From the NCBI RefSeq assembly GCF_025244865.1, contig NZ_CP104272.1, positions 1,984,001-2,048,000 of the forward strand: a stretch of DNA of 64,000 bases. Reading direction: 5' to 3'. Position 1 is the first letter of the stretch, and each line of letters opens with the position of its first letter. Made by a program: the position numbers and the translations under genes. Shown one piece after another: positions 46,493 to 55,184 of this stretch. The notes below the pieces were generated by a model that ran no database searches, was not told the origin of the DNA, and saw nothing but the letters and a program-made list of their open reading frames with translations. The DNA comes from Arthrobacter sp. zg-Y1110. Lineage in GTDB: Bacteria > Actinomycetota > Actinomycetes > Actinomycetales > Micrococcaceae.

Positions 46493-47073
46493 GCAATGCC
46501 CTCGATGACCACTTCGTCCGTGGCAGCTTCGCCTGTGGCCGTGCTGTCGCTTTCGGACAGCCGGACCCGGACCTGCTCGATGGAGGCGGTGGGCAGGTTC
46601 TTGCCCACGTGGTCTGCCCGGATGGGCAGTTCGCGGTGGCCGCGGTCCACAAGCACTGCCAGCCGGACGATGCGCGGCCGGCCCAGGTCCACGAGGGCAT
46701 CGAGCGCGGAACGGATGGTGCGGCCGGAATACAGGACGTCGTCCACGAGCACCACCACTTTGTCGTCGATCCCGGTGACCGGGACGCGGGTGGCGTAGGG
46801 CGGCCGGGTGGGCCTGCGGGCGAGGTCGTCACGGAACATGGTGACGTCGAGCTGGCCGGTGATGGCAGCGGGATCGACGCCGGGAGCCGCCGCGGCGATC
46901 TTGGCGGCCAGGCGCTGGGCCAACGGATAACCGCGGCGCGGGATCCCCATCAGGACCAGGTCTTCGGGCCCTTTGTTGGCCTCGAGGATCTCATAGGCAA
47001 TACGCGTCAGGGCGCGGTCAATGTCAGCTGAAGACAAAACAGTACGGCTGGAAAGAGCATCTTTGGCCGTCAT
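46489..47073 (-). CDS. pyrR: PyrR, pyrimidine operon regulator
   Basis: 194 residues. Type I phosphoribosyltransferase fold with the PRPP loop [20 protein letters not shown] and a basic RNA-binding surface ([19 protein letters not shown]). UMP-bound PyrR binds a leader RNA hairpin; in mycobacteria this represses translation. It is the first gene of the pyr operon, and a matching binding element covers its ribosome site. Start ATG 47073 with AAGGAGG upstream. A weak uracil phosphoribosyltransferase activity is also known for the family. Confidence 0.96.
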   Translation of the reverse strand: MTAKDALSSRTVLSSADIDRALTRIAYEILEANKGPEDLVLMGIPRRGYPLAQRLAAKIAAAAPGVDPAAITGQLDVTMFRDDLARRPTRPPYATRVPVTGIDDKVVVLVDDVLYSGRTIRSALDALVDLGRPRIVRLAVLVDRGHRELPIRADHVGKNLPTASIEQVRVRLSESDSTATGEAATDEVVIEGIA

Positions 47074-47081
47074 ATTCGCTT

Positions 47082-47108
47082 CCTCCTTCCCCGCCTCACA
47101 GGACGGAA
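47082..47108 (-). promoter_or_regulatory. PyrR-binding RNA element overlapping the pyrR ribosome site
   Basis: The pyrR leader reads GTCCTGTGAGG (47094-47104) followed by CGGGG and the Shine-Dalgarno AAGGAGG (47082-47088). UCC-N-GNGAGG is the conserved PyrR binding loop, and outer TTCC/GGAA can close a stem reaching into the ribosome site. This fits translational repression rather than terminator control; no terminator is seen in the leader. Confidence 0.75.
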
Positions 47109-47219
47109 TTTAAAGGTTGAATGCCGCACCAAGCTATCACAGGCCACGCCGCCGCCCGCTGTGTGTGACGGGAAATGCCTCGGTGGAACTATCCTGTCTG
47201 CTATGAGCAGGCCCAGCCC

Positions 47220-48437
47220 ATGAGCGCACCCGGTATCTTTCCCGACCCGCAGCATCCCGCCCCTCCGGGCTATGGCCCTGCCAACGGCGCCGCACCCGTC
47301 CAGACGTTCTGGTCCCCTCCGGCACCACGCCGGGACAAGGGCCTGGCGGCCACCGTAGTGCTGATTGCGCTCTCCTCCGTGGCACTGGCCTGGGTGGGCA
47401 TGTACCTTCTGGACGGCCTCGGCCCGCCGGCCTTCATTATCTGCGGGCTCCTGGCGCTGGTCCCCCTGAGCATCTGCGTGCTGGGTATCTGGTGGGTGGA
47501 CCGGTGGGAGCCGGAACCGCGGAGCAGCCTGGTTTTCTCGTTCCTGTGGGGTGCCGGGGTTTCGGTGGCCATCGCCCTGTTGGTTGGTCCGTACTTCACG
47601 TTTGCCCTGCTTGAGCTGGTCCCCTACGGCTCGGCGGACCTGCTGGGCGCGGTGGTCCAGGCTCCCGTAGTGGAGGAAATCGCCAAGGGCCTGGGCATCC
47701 TCCTGCTTCTGCTGGTCCGCCGGCGGATCTTTGACGGGCCGGTGGACGGCATCGTGTTTGCCGCTGCCGTGGCAGCGGGGTTCGCCTTCACGGAAAACAT
47801 CCTCTACTTCGGGGCAGCGCTGCGGACAGCCGGGCCCGAGACGGTGTACGAGCTCGGGTTTATTTTCATCCTCCGCGGGCTGCTCTCCCCCTTTGCGCAT
47901 GTCCTGTTCACCGCCTGCACCGGGCTCGCGCTGGGACTGGCGGCGCGGCGTGCGGGCAACGCGTGGATCCTGCCGGCCTTCGTGATCGGATTGATTCCGG
48001 CCATCCTGGGGCACATGCTGTGGAACGGCGGCCCCGCGTTGTTTTTCGGGGACTTCTTCCTCTTCTACTTCCTGCTCCAGGTTCCGTTCTTCGGCGCGGC
48101 GGTCACCGGGGTGTGGCTGCTGCGCCGCGCGGAGCAGCGCCTGACCCTGCAACGGCTTTCCGAATACGCCATGGCGGGCTGGTTCACCCCCGCAGAAGTG
48201 CGGATGCTGGCCACCGGCGCCGGCCGCCGCCAGGCCATGGGCTGGGCACGGGCCACCGGGGCGGCACCGCACATGAAGGAGTTCATCCGGCGTGCCACCC
48301 GCCTGGCATTGACCCGGCAGCAGATAGCCTCCGGCCGGGATGTCAGCGCCAACATGGAGTATGAGCGGACCCTGCTGGGTGAACTCACCGGCATCCGGAC
48401 CACCATGCTGGCCGGGCAGGCCCTTCAGGCCAGGTAA
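47220..48437 (+). CDS. PrsW-family intramembrane metalloprotease
   Basis: 405 residues from ATG 47220 (MSAPGIFPDPQHPAPP). A Pro-rich cytoplasmic N-terminus is followed by about eight hydrophobic helices. The PrsW active-site motifs are in order: VVEEIAKGLG (EExxK), FAFTENILYFG (ExxEN-type) and GHMLWNGG (HxxWN). Family members perform site-1-type cleavage of membrane proteins such as anti-sigma factors. A cytoplasmic tail of ~110 residues is helical and charged. It is the only plus-strand gene between the two minus-strand blocks, divergent from pyrR. Confidence 0.88.
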   Translation: MSAPGIFPDPQHPAPPGYGPANGAAPVQTFWSPPAPRRDKGLAATVVLIALSSVALAWVGMYLLDGLGPPAFIICGLLALVPLSICVLGIWWVDRWEPEPRSSLVFSFLWGAGVSVAIALLVGPYFTFALLELVPYGSADLLGAVVQAPVVEEIAKGLGILLLLLVRRRIFDGPVDGIVFAAAVAAGFAFTENILYFGAALRTAGPETVYELGFIFILRGLLSPFAHVLFTACTGLALGLAARRAGNAWILPAFVIGLIPAILGHMLWNGGPALFFGDFFLFYFLLQVPFFGAAVTGVWLLRRAEQRLTLQRLSEYAMAGWFTPAEVRMLATGAGRRQAMGWARATGAAPHMKEFIRRATRLALTRQQIASGRDVSANMEYERTLLGELTGIRTTMLAGQALQAR

Positions 48438-48500
48438 AACCCTCCAGCCCGGGTGAAACCCTGCAGCCCGGGTGAAACCCGCAGCCGAAGTGAAACGGCT
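48426..48500. repeat. Four tandem 18-19 bp units at the prsW stop codon
   Basis: Units 48426-48443, 48444-48462, 48463-48481 and 48482-48500 share the pattern CAGCC-GG-TGAAACC. The first contains the last two codons and the stop of prsW; the middle two are almost identical (CAGCCCGGGTGAAACCC). The array ends just before the shared terminator. Confidence 0.85.
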
Positions 48501-48510
48501 GGAAACGCAG

Positions 48511-48540
48511 AAAAGACCGGCCCCGCGGGGCCGGTCTTTT
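48511..48540. terminator. Bidirectional terminator between prsW and nusB
   Basis: AAAAGACCGGCCCC and GGGGCCGGTCTTTT around a GC centre form a very stable hairpin with T-runs on both sides, suited to ending the convergent prsW and nusB transcripts. Confidence 0.93.
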
Positions 48541-48559
48541 TTGGATGCTTGGATCCTGG

Positions 48560-48970
48560 CTAAGCCAGCAGGGAGGGCTTCAGTTCCTGCAGCCGTCCGA
48601 GCAGGCCGTTGATGAAGGCCGGGGATTCGTCCGTGGAGAGTGCTTTCGCCAATTCCACGGCTTCGCTGATGGCCACCTTGTCGGGAACGTCGTCGTTGTA
48701 GAGAAGTTCCCAAGTGCCCAGGCGGAGGATGATGCGGTCCACCGAGGGCATGCGATCAAGCGTCCAGCCCTGCGAATACGTGCTCAGGAACTCATCGATC
48801 TGCTCCTGCATCGCAACCACGCCTTCCACCAGGTCCATGGTGTAGGGGTTGATGGTCTGGTCGGTCTTTTCGCGGCGGGCCCGAATGGCATCGAAGGCAG
48901 AAACCGAACGCTGTTCGGCTTCGAAAAGGACCTCCAGTGCCCGGGTCCGTGCTTTACTGCGTGCACTCAC
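48560..48970 (-). CDS. nusB: Transcription antitermination factor NusB
   Basis: 136 residues from GTG 48970: [20 protein letters not shown] is the conserved N-terminus, and [26 protein letters not shown] with the late FINGLLGRL the C-terminal helices. NusB with NusE binds boxA RNA in rRNA antitermination. Its start overlaps the efp stop (GTGA). Last gene of the aro/efp unit, ahead of a strong terminator. Confidence 0.96.
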   Translation of the reverse strand: MSARSKARTRALEVLFEAEQRSVSAFDAIRARREKTDQTINPYTMDLVEGVVAMQEQIDEFLSTYSQGWTLDRMPSVDRIILRLGTWELLYNDDVPDKVAISEAVELAKALSTDESPAFINGLLGRLQELKPSLLA

Positions 48971-49530
48971 TCGTTAACGCGTCCCAGGTAGTCGCCGGTG
49001 CGGGTGTCGACCTTGACCTTGGTGCCCTGCTCCAGGAACAGCGGCACCTGGATCTCGTAGCCGGTCTCGATCGTGGCGGGCTTGGTGCCGCCGGTGGAAC
49101 GGTCGCCCTGCAGGCCCGGCTCGGTGTACGTGATCTCCATGGTGACCGACGGCGGGAGTTCGATGTACAGCGGCGAACCCTCGTGGATCGCGATGGTGAC
49201 CATCATGGACTCCATCATGAAGTTCGCGTTGTCACCGACGATCTTGCCGGGGACCGTGAGCTGGTCAAAGTCGGAGGTGTCCATGAAGACGTAGTCTTCG
49301 CCGTCCTGGTACAGGTACTGGTAATCGCGGCGGTCCACCGTGGCGGTCTCGACCTTGATGCCGGCGTTGAACGTCTTGTCCACTACCTTGCCCGAAGTCA
49401 CGTTGCGCATCTTGGTACGGACGAACGCACCACCCTTGCCCGGCTTCACGTGCTGGAACTCGATGATGCTCCAGAGGTTGCCTTCAAGCTTCAGCACGGT
49501 GCCGTTCTTGATGTCGTTGGTCGTCGCCAC
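48967..49530 (-). CDS. efp: Elongation factor P
   Basis: 187 residues from GTG 49530 ([17 protein letters not shown]) with GGAAGAG upstream. Three beta-barrel domains; the loop [17 protein letters not shown] carries the Lys that reaches the peptidyl-transferase centre. It rescues ribosomes stalled on polyproline. No genes for the EpmA/B modification are nearby, and the PGKGGA context matches actinobacterial unmodified EF-P as far as I recall. Followed directly by nusB. Confidence 0.97.
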   Translation of the reverse strand: MATTNDIKNGTVLKLEGNLWSIIEFQHVKPGKGGAFVRTKMRNVTSGKVVDKTFNAGIKVETATVDRRDYQYLYQDGEDYVFMDTSDFDQLTVPGKIVGDNANFMMESMMVTIAIHEGSPLYIELPPSVTMEITYTEPGLQGDRSTGGTKPATIETGYEIQVPLFLEQGTKVKVDTRTGDYLGRVNE

Positions 49531-49558
49531 AGTTTCTCTTCCGTTGTTCGTCAGTCGT

Positions 49559-49591
49559 TAGTCAAAGTACGTTCGGTAGTCAAAGTACGTT
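49559..49591. repeat. 15-bp direct repeat upstream of efp
   Basis: TAGTCAAAGTACGTT occurs at 49559-49573 and again at 49577-49591, an 18-base period, in the 100-base gap between aroB and efp. On the minus strand each unit gives ACTTTGACTA, containing a TTGAC -35-like word, so the repeats may bear on an efp promoter. Confidence 0.85.
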
Positions 49592-49632
49592 TTATTCAAG
49601 TCCGTCGACTATTCTACCCGCTCGCGCAGAAC

Positions 49633-50754
<1,122 letters not shown>

Positions 50755-51297
50755 CTAGTCTTCTCCTTTGATGAGGACGGAAGTCAGCCGGTCAATAATG
50801 GCCGGAACGGTAAGTCCCCTGGTGTCAATGGTGATGTCGGCCAGGGATTCGTATATGGGACGGCGGATGTCCGCCAGTTCCTGCCAGCGCCGGACCGGGT
50901 CCGGTGCGAGCAGGGGACGGTGGCCTGCACGGGTGATCCGTGGAAGCACGGTGGCAAGGTCCGTATCCAGAAACACTACAGTGGCGCGGCCGAGCAGTTG
51001 CTGGGTCCCCGAGTCCAGCACGGCGCCTCCGCCCAGGGAAATCACGGTGGGCACGCGGGCTTCAAGGGCAGCGGCAACGGTCCGCGCTTCGACCTCGCGG
51101 AAATAGTGCTCACCGTACGCGCTGAAAATGCCGGCAATGGGACCGTACCGTGCCACGACGGCCTCGTCCGTGTCCAGGAAGGGCATTCCCTGGCGGGCAG
51201 CGAACCCGCGTCCGACGACCGACTTCCCGGCCGCCATAAAGCCCATCAGGACCAGGTGCCGGTCGAGCCCGCTGGACCTGTCGCTCCTAGGGGACAT
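50755..51297 (-). CDS. aroK: Shikimate kinase
   Basis: 180 residues. P-loop [13 protein letters not shown], shikimate-binding [11 protein letters not shown] (the D-T-D motif), [11 protein letters not shown], and lid Arg in [15 protein letters not shown]. Phosphorylates shikimate with ATP. Its start overlaps the aroC end by eleven bases, its stop touches the aroB start: strong coupling within aroECKB. Confidence 0.96.
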   Translation of the reverse strand: MSPRSDRSSGLDRHLVLMGFMAAGKSVVGRGFAARQGMPFLDTDEAVVARYGPIAGIFSAYGEHYFREVEARTVAAALEARVPTVISLGGGAVLDSGTQQLLGRATVVFLDTDLATVLPRITRAGHRPLLAPDPVRRWQELADIRRPIYESLADITIDTRGLTVPAIIDRLTSVLIKGED

Positions 51298-52495
51298 CGG
51301 TACCGGCGGATTCCAGCGGCTGCGGAATGGCGGCCAGGTAGGCGTGCAGGTTCCGTGCAGTTTCGGGCACGGAATCGCCGCCGAACTTCTCGATCACGGC
51401 TTCGGCCAGGACCAGCGCCACCATGGCTTCGGCAACCACGCCGGCAGCGGGGACCGCGCAGACATCCGACCGCTGGTGGTGGGCCCGGGCCGGTTCGGAA
51501 GTACTCACGTCAACGGTGCGCAGCGCCCGCGGCACGGTGGCAATGGGTTTCATTGCGGCACGTACCCGCAGCAGTTCGCCGATGCTCATGCCCCCTTCGA
51601 TGCCTCCGGCGCGGTTGCTTGATCGGACCACGCGGCCCTCGGCGTCCTGCAGGATTTCGTCGTGGGCAGCGGAGCCGCGGCGGGTGGCAGTGAGGAAACC
51701 GTCCCCTACTTCCACGCCCTTGATGGCCTGGATGCCCATCAGGGCGCCGGCGATGCGGGCGTCCAGCCGGCGGTCCCAATGAACGTAGCTGCCCAGTCCC
51801 GGCGGCAGGCCGTAGGCCAGCACCTCCACCACTCCCCCGAGCGTCTCGCCCTCCTTGTGCGCGGCATCGACTTCGGCCACCATGGCCGCCGAGACGCCTG
51901 CATCGAAGCAGCGCATCGGGTCGGCGTCGAGCGCGTCGACGTCGGCCGGGAGCGGCAAGGCCGAGTCGCCCGGCGCCATCACACCGGCGATGCCCACGGT
52001 GTGGCTGACCAGTTCAATGCCCAGCTGCTTCAGGAAGGCAGAGGCGACGGCGCCAAGCGCCACGCGGGTGGCGGTTTCCCTTGCGCTGGCGCGTTCAAGG
52101 ACGGGACGGGCTTCGTCGAAACCGTACTTCTGCATACCGGTGAAATCAGCATGCCCAGGACGGGGACGGGTGAGGGGCGCATTGCGTGCAGAGTTGGCCA
52201 GGACCGCCGGATCCACCGGATCGGCAGCCATCACCTGTTCCCACTTGGGCCATTCGGTGTTGCCGATCTCGATGGCGACCGGGCCGCCCTGGGTCTTGCC
52301 GTGGCGGACGCCGCCCAGGATGCGCACGGCATCCTGTTCAAATTTCATTCGGGCGCCGCGGCCGTAACCGAGGCGGCGACGGGCAAGAGCAGCGGAGATG
52401 AGGGTGCTGTCCACCTCCACTCCGGCAGGGACACCTTCAACAATTCCAACCAAAGCAGGGCCATGGGACTCACCGGCGGTCAACCAACGCAACAT
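51287..52495 (-). CDS. aroC: Chorismate synthase
   Basis: 402 residues. FMN-dependent enzyme; signatures [21 protein letters not shown] at the start, [14 protein letters not shown] [17 protein letters not shown], and [16 protein letters not shown]. Last common step to aromatic amino acids. ATG 52495; 32 bases after aroE. C-terminal extension of ~15 residues ([16 protein letters not shown]). Confidence 0.97.
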   Translation of the reverse strand: MLRWLTAGESHGPALVGIVEGVPAGVEVDSTLISAALARRRLGYGRGARMKFEQDAVRILGGVRHGKTQGGPVAIEIGNTEWPKWEQVMAADPVDPAVLANSARNAPLTRPRPGHADFTGMQKYGFDEARPVLERASARETATRVALGAVASAFLKQLGIELVSHTVGIAGVMAPGDSALPLPADVDALDADPMRCFDAGVSAAMVAEVDAAHKEGETLGGVVEVLAYGLPPGLGSYVHWDRRLDARIAGALMGIQAIKGVEVGDGFLTATRRGSAAHDEILQDAEGRVVRSSNRAGGIEGGMSIGELLRVRAAMKPIATVPRALRTVDVSTSEPARAHHQRSDVCAVPAAGVVAEAMVALVLAEAVIEKFGGDSVPETARNLHAYLAAIPQPLESAGTDVP

Positions 52496-52527
52496 GCTTT
52501 CAATACTGCCATGCCCGGCGTGGGCGT

Positions 52528-53397
52528 TCAGCGCCGCGGGATTCGCACAGCGTCACACATGGCGTTTATGACGCCGGGTTCGTCGAAGAACGCGTCCCCG
52601 GTAAACAGTTTTACCTGCTCCACGGCCTGGTAAAGCAGCATCTCGATGCCCGGCACCACCGTTCCGCCGAACCCGGACCAGACGGACGCGATCCGGCTTG
52701 GCCATGGGTCGTACGCGGCATCCAGGAGGATGGCGTCCTGCCGGACTTCGGAGATTGCGTCCGCGAGGCCGTCTGCACCGTGCGGCGGCAGCGTGCAGAT
52801 TACGACGTCGGCCGCCTCGCAGGCTGTGGCTGCCTCCTCCCACGGCCGCGGGTGCACGGCAACGCCGGTTGCGTGGCCTGCCTCCAGCACCCCTGCCTGC
52901 CCGGGGGCAGGTACCGGGAAGCGTCGGGCGCAGACCACCGTTTCGGACGGGTCCAGCCGCGCCAGTGCCGCAACAGCGGCGCACGCGGTTCCGCCCGCGC
53001 CAAGCACCACGGCCCGCGCTCCGGAACCGACTCCGGCGTACCGCAGGGCGCCGACAATGCCGGCCACATCGGTGTTGTGGCCGGTCAGGACCGTGCGGGA
53101 GCCTGTCCGGGAGAAGGTCACGGTGTTCAGCACTCCGAGCGCCTTCACCAGCGGCCCGACCTCGTCCATCTCCTCCGCCATGACGGCCTTCAGCGGCATA
53201 GTGACGGACAGACCGGTCCAGCCCTCCTGCCCGCGGAGGGAGGCCGCGAATCCCGCGGCCTCCTCAACACGGAGGTCTATCGCCTCGTAGCTGCAGTCGA
53301 ACCCCAGATGGTTGTACGCGGCCTGGTGCAGCCGGGGTGACTGGGAATGGCTGATCGGATGCCCCAGCACGGCTGCGCGCCGCGGGGCGCTATCCAC
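52528..53397 (-). CDS. aroE: Shikimate dehydrogenase
   Basis: 289 residues from GTG 53397 ([20 protein letters not shown]), two bases after the mltG stop; a longer frame would overlap mltG. Substrate-binding [16 protein letters not shown], catalytic Lys in [15 protein letters not shown], and NADP-binding [16 protein letters not shown]. Reduces 3-dehydroshikimate. Confidence 0.95.
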   Translation of the reverse strand: MDSAPRRAAVLGHPISHSQSPRLHQAAYNHLGFDCSYEAIDLRVEEAAGFAASLRGQEGWTGLSVTMPLKAVMAEEMDEVGPLVKALGVLNTVTFSRTGSRTVLTGHNTDVAGIVGALRYAGVGSGARAVVLGAGGTACAAVAALARLDPSETVVCARRFPVPAPGQAGVLEAGHATGVAVHPRPWEEAATACEAADVVICTLPPHGADGLADAISEVRQDAILLDAAYDPWPSRIASVWSGFGGTVVPGIEMLLYQAVEQVKLFTGDAFFDEPGVINAMCDAVRIPRR

Positions 53398-53399
53398 CG

Positions 53400-54614
53400 C
53401 TAACCACACCGCCCGGCTTTTTGGGTACTGCACCAGTTCTGGTATTCCTCGACGTACTTGGCGTGCTCGGCGAGGGTGGAGGAGAACTTGGTTTCGCCGC
53501 TGTCCAGGTTGACGGTGACCCAGTAGTAGTACGGGACGTCATCAGGGTTGGCCGCTGCCTCAATGGCCTCCCGGCTCGGGGAACCGATGGGACCGACGGG
53601 CAGGCCGGGGTTGGCGTAGGTGTTGTACGGGTTGGATTTGTCCGCCTTTTCCTCCGCGGTGAGTTCATAGCTCTTGCGGTTCAGGCCGTACGTCACCGTG
53701 GCATCGGACTGGATCAGCCCGTTGGTTTCCTTGTTGTCCGGGCCCAACCGGTTCTCGATGGAGCCGGCGACGGCACCGTAGTCAGCCTCCCCGGCCTCGG
53801 CCTGGATGATGCTGGCCTTGGTCAGGATCCGGTACTGCTCGGCGGGATCGGTAATACCGGCCGCTTCGAGTTCAGCGAACGTGTTATCCACCATCTCGGT
53901 GATGATCTCGGTGGCGTCCTTTTCGACGTCGAACCGGTATTCGCCCGGATGCAGGTAGCCTTCAAGGCTTACTGCTTCCTCCGGCAGGCCGAACTGCTGC
54001 GGGTCCGCGGCCAAGGCCTGGAACTCAGAAAGCGGGATCCGGGTGGAGGTATTCAGGACTTCGAAGACCTCGCCCTGGCGCAGGTCGCGTGCCACTGCCG
54101 CGTAATGCACCTGGCTGCCGCCGTCCCCGAGCAGGGCATCCACGGCAGCGGAGGAGGACATCTGGTATTTCATTTCGTACGTCCCGGGCTGGATTTCCCG
54201 TCCGTCCGACTGGGCGGTGAAGGCGTTGACGAATTCCTTGGACGTGGCGACGATGTCTTCGGCTTCGAGCTTTCCGCCGATCAGCAGCGGGCCGTCACCT
54301 TCTGCCACGGTGAACGCCACGGTGCCGTTGCCTGCACCCTCGTAGTCCTGGATCTCGTTCATGCCCAGCAGGTCCCGCAGGAACATGATGAGGCCGAAAA
54401 CCACGCCTGCGAACACGGCCAGCACGGTGACCATGATGATGGTGCGGCGACGGCGGCGGCGCTGCTTTTCACGGCTCGGCCGCTGGCTCCTGCGGCTGGG
54501 AAGGTCCGAGGGCTCCTCAAAGAACACGCCCACGGGGAGTTCATGACTGCCGCCCTGTCGGGGCCTGCGGTCAGGCTCCGCCATGGCCGGGTACTCGGGA
54601 TATCTGTGGCTCAC
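53400..54614 (-). CDS. mltG: MltG endolytic murein transglycosylase
   Basis: 404 residues from GTG 54614. A cytoplasmic N-terminus rich in Arg/Pro (REKQRRRRRRT) is followed by one membrane helix (~residues 56-79, IIMVTVLAVFAGVVFGLIMFL), a LysM-like part and the YceG domain: LEGYLHPGEYRFD, the catalytic Glu in KASIIQAEAGEADYGAVAGS, and YNTYANPGLPVGPIGSPS. It cuts nascent glycan strands outside the membrane and sets their length. Overlaps ruvX by four bases. Confidence 0.94.
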   Translation of the reverse strand: MSHRYPEYPAMAEPDRRPRQGGSHELPVGVFFEEPSDLPSRRSQRPSREKQRRRRRRTIIMVTVLAVFAGVVFGLIMFLRDLLGMNEIQDYEGAGNGTVAFTVAEGDGPLLIGGKLEAEDIVATSKEFVNAFTAQSDGREIQPGTYEMKYQMSSSAAVDALLGDGGSQVHYAAVARDLRQGEVFEVLNTSTRIPLSEFQALAADPQQFGLPEEAVSLEGYLHPGEYRFDVEKDATEIITEMVDNTFAELEAAGITDPAEQYRILTKASIIQAEAGEADYGAVAGSIENRLGPDNKETNGLIQSDATVTYGLNRKSYELTAEEKADKSNPYNTYANPGLPVGPIGSPSREAIEAAANPDDVPYYYWVTVNLDSGETKFSSTLAEHAKYVEEYQNWCSTQKAGRCG

Positions 54615-55183
54615 GGCGTATTACCGCTTTCGCGCTCGATGTCCTGCGAAATTTCGAACTCCTCGGTCGGGGCCGGCACCCCGCCGCTTTCGCGGCGCGG
54701 CCGGCGCAGTGTAACCAGCTCCCCTACGTCCCGGTTCAGGGATCGTTGTGTGTCAATAGACTGCTGCAGAATCGCTACAGCAGCCGCTTGATCAACCACT
54801 GTACGGTGATTCCGGCTGTTCATTCCAGCTTCGCGCAGGGAACGGTGCGCGGAGACCGTAGTCAGGCGTTCGTCCACCAACCGCACCTGCTGTTCCTGGC
54901 CGGCGTCGGCCAGGGCCCGGACCAGCGCCTGCGCGTAGTCCCGGGCCATCTGGGTGGAGGCGGTTTCGCCGCCGCCCAGGCTGCGGGGCAGGCCGACAAA
55001 CACTTCGACGGCACCCCGCTCCGCAGCTTCCCGGACCACCACGCGGATGTCGCTGTTCTTCTTCGCGTCCCGCTTCAGCGTCCTGACCGGCATGGCCAGG
55101 ACGCCGTCGGGGTCGCTGGCGGCGAGGCCGACCCGAACCAGGCCGACGTCGACACCCAGCTTCACCCCGTGCAGACCACTCAA
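54611..55183 (-). CDS. ruvX: RuvX/YqgF Holliday-junction resolvase-like nuclease
   Basis: 190 residues from TTG 55183 (LSGLHGVKLGVDVGLVRVGL), one base after the alaS stop with GGAGC upstream; longer frames run inside alaS and look random. RNase H fold: GVDVGLVRVGLAASDPDG with catalytic Asp, EVFVGLPRSLGGG, VRLVDERLTTVSAHRSL with Glu, and DQAAAVAILQQSID with the last Asp. Implicated in 16S rRNA 5' maturation and recombination. Confidence 0.92.
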   Translation of the reverse strand: MSGLHGVKLGVDVGLVRVGLAASDPDGVLAMPVRTLKRDAKKNSDIRVVVREAAERGAVEVFVGLPRSLGGGETASTQMARDYAQALVRALADAGQEQQVRLVDERLTTVSAHRSLREAGMNSRNHRTVVDQAAAVAILQQSIDTQRSLNRDVGELVTLRRPRRESGGVPAPTEEFEISQDIERESGNTP

Positions 55184-55184
55184 G

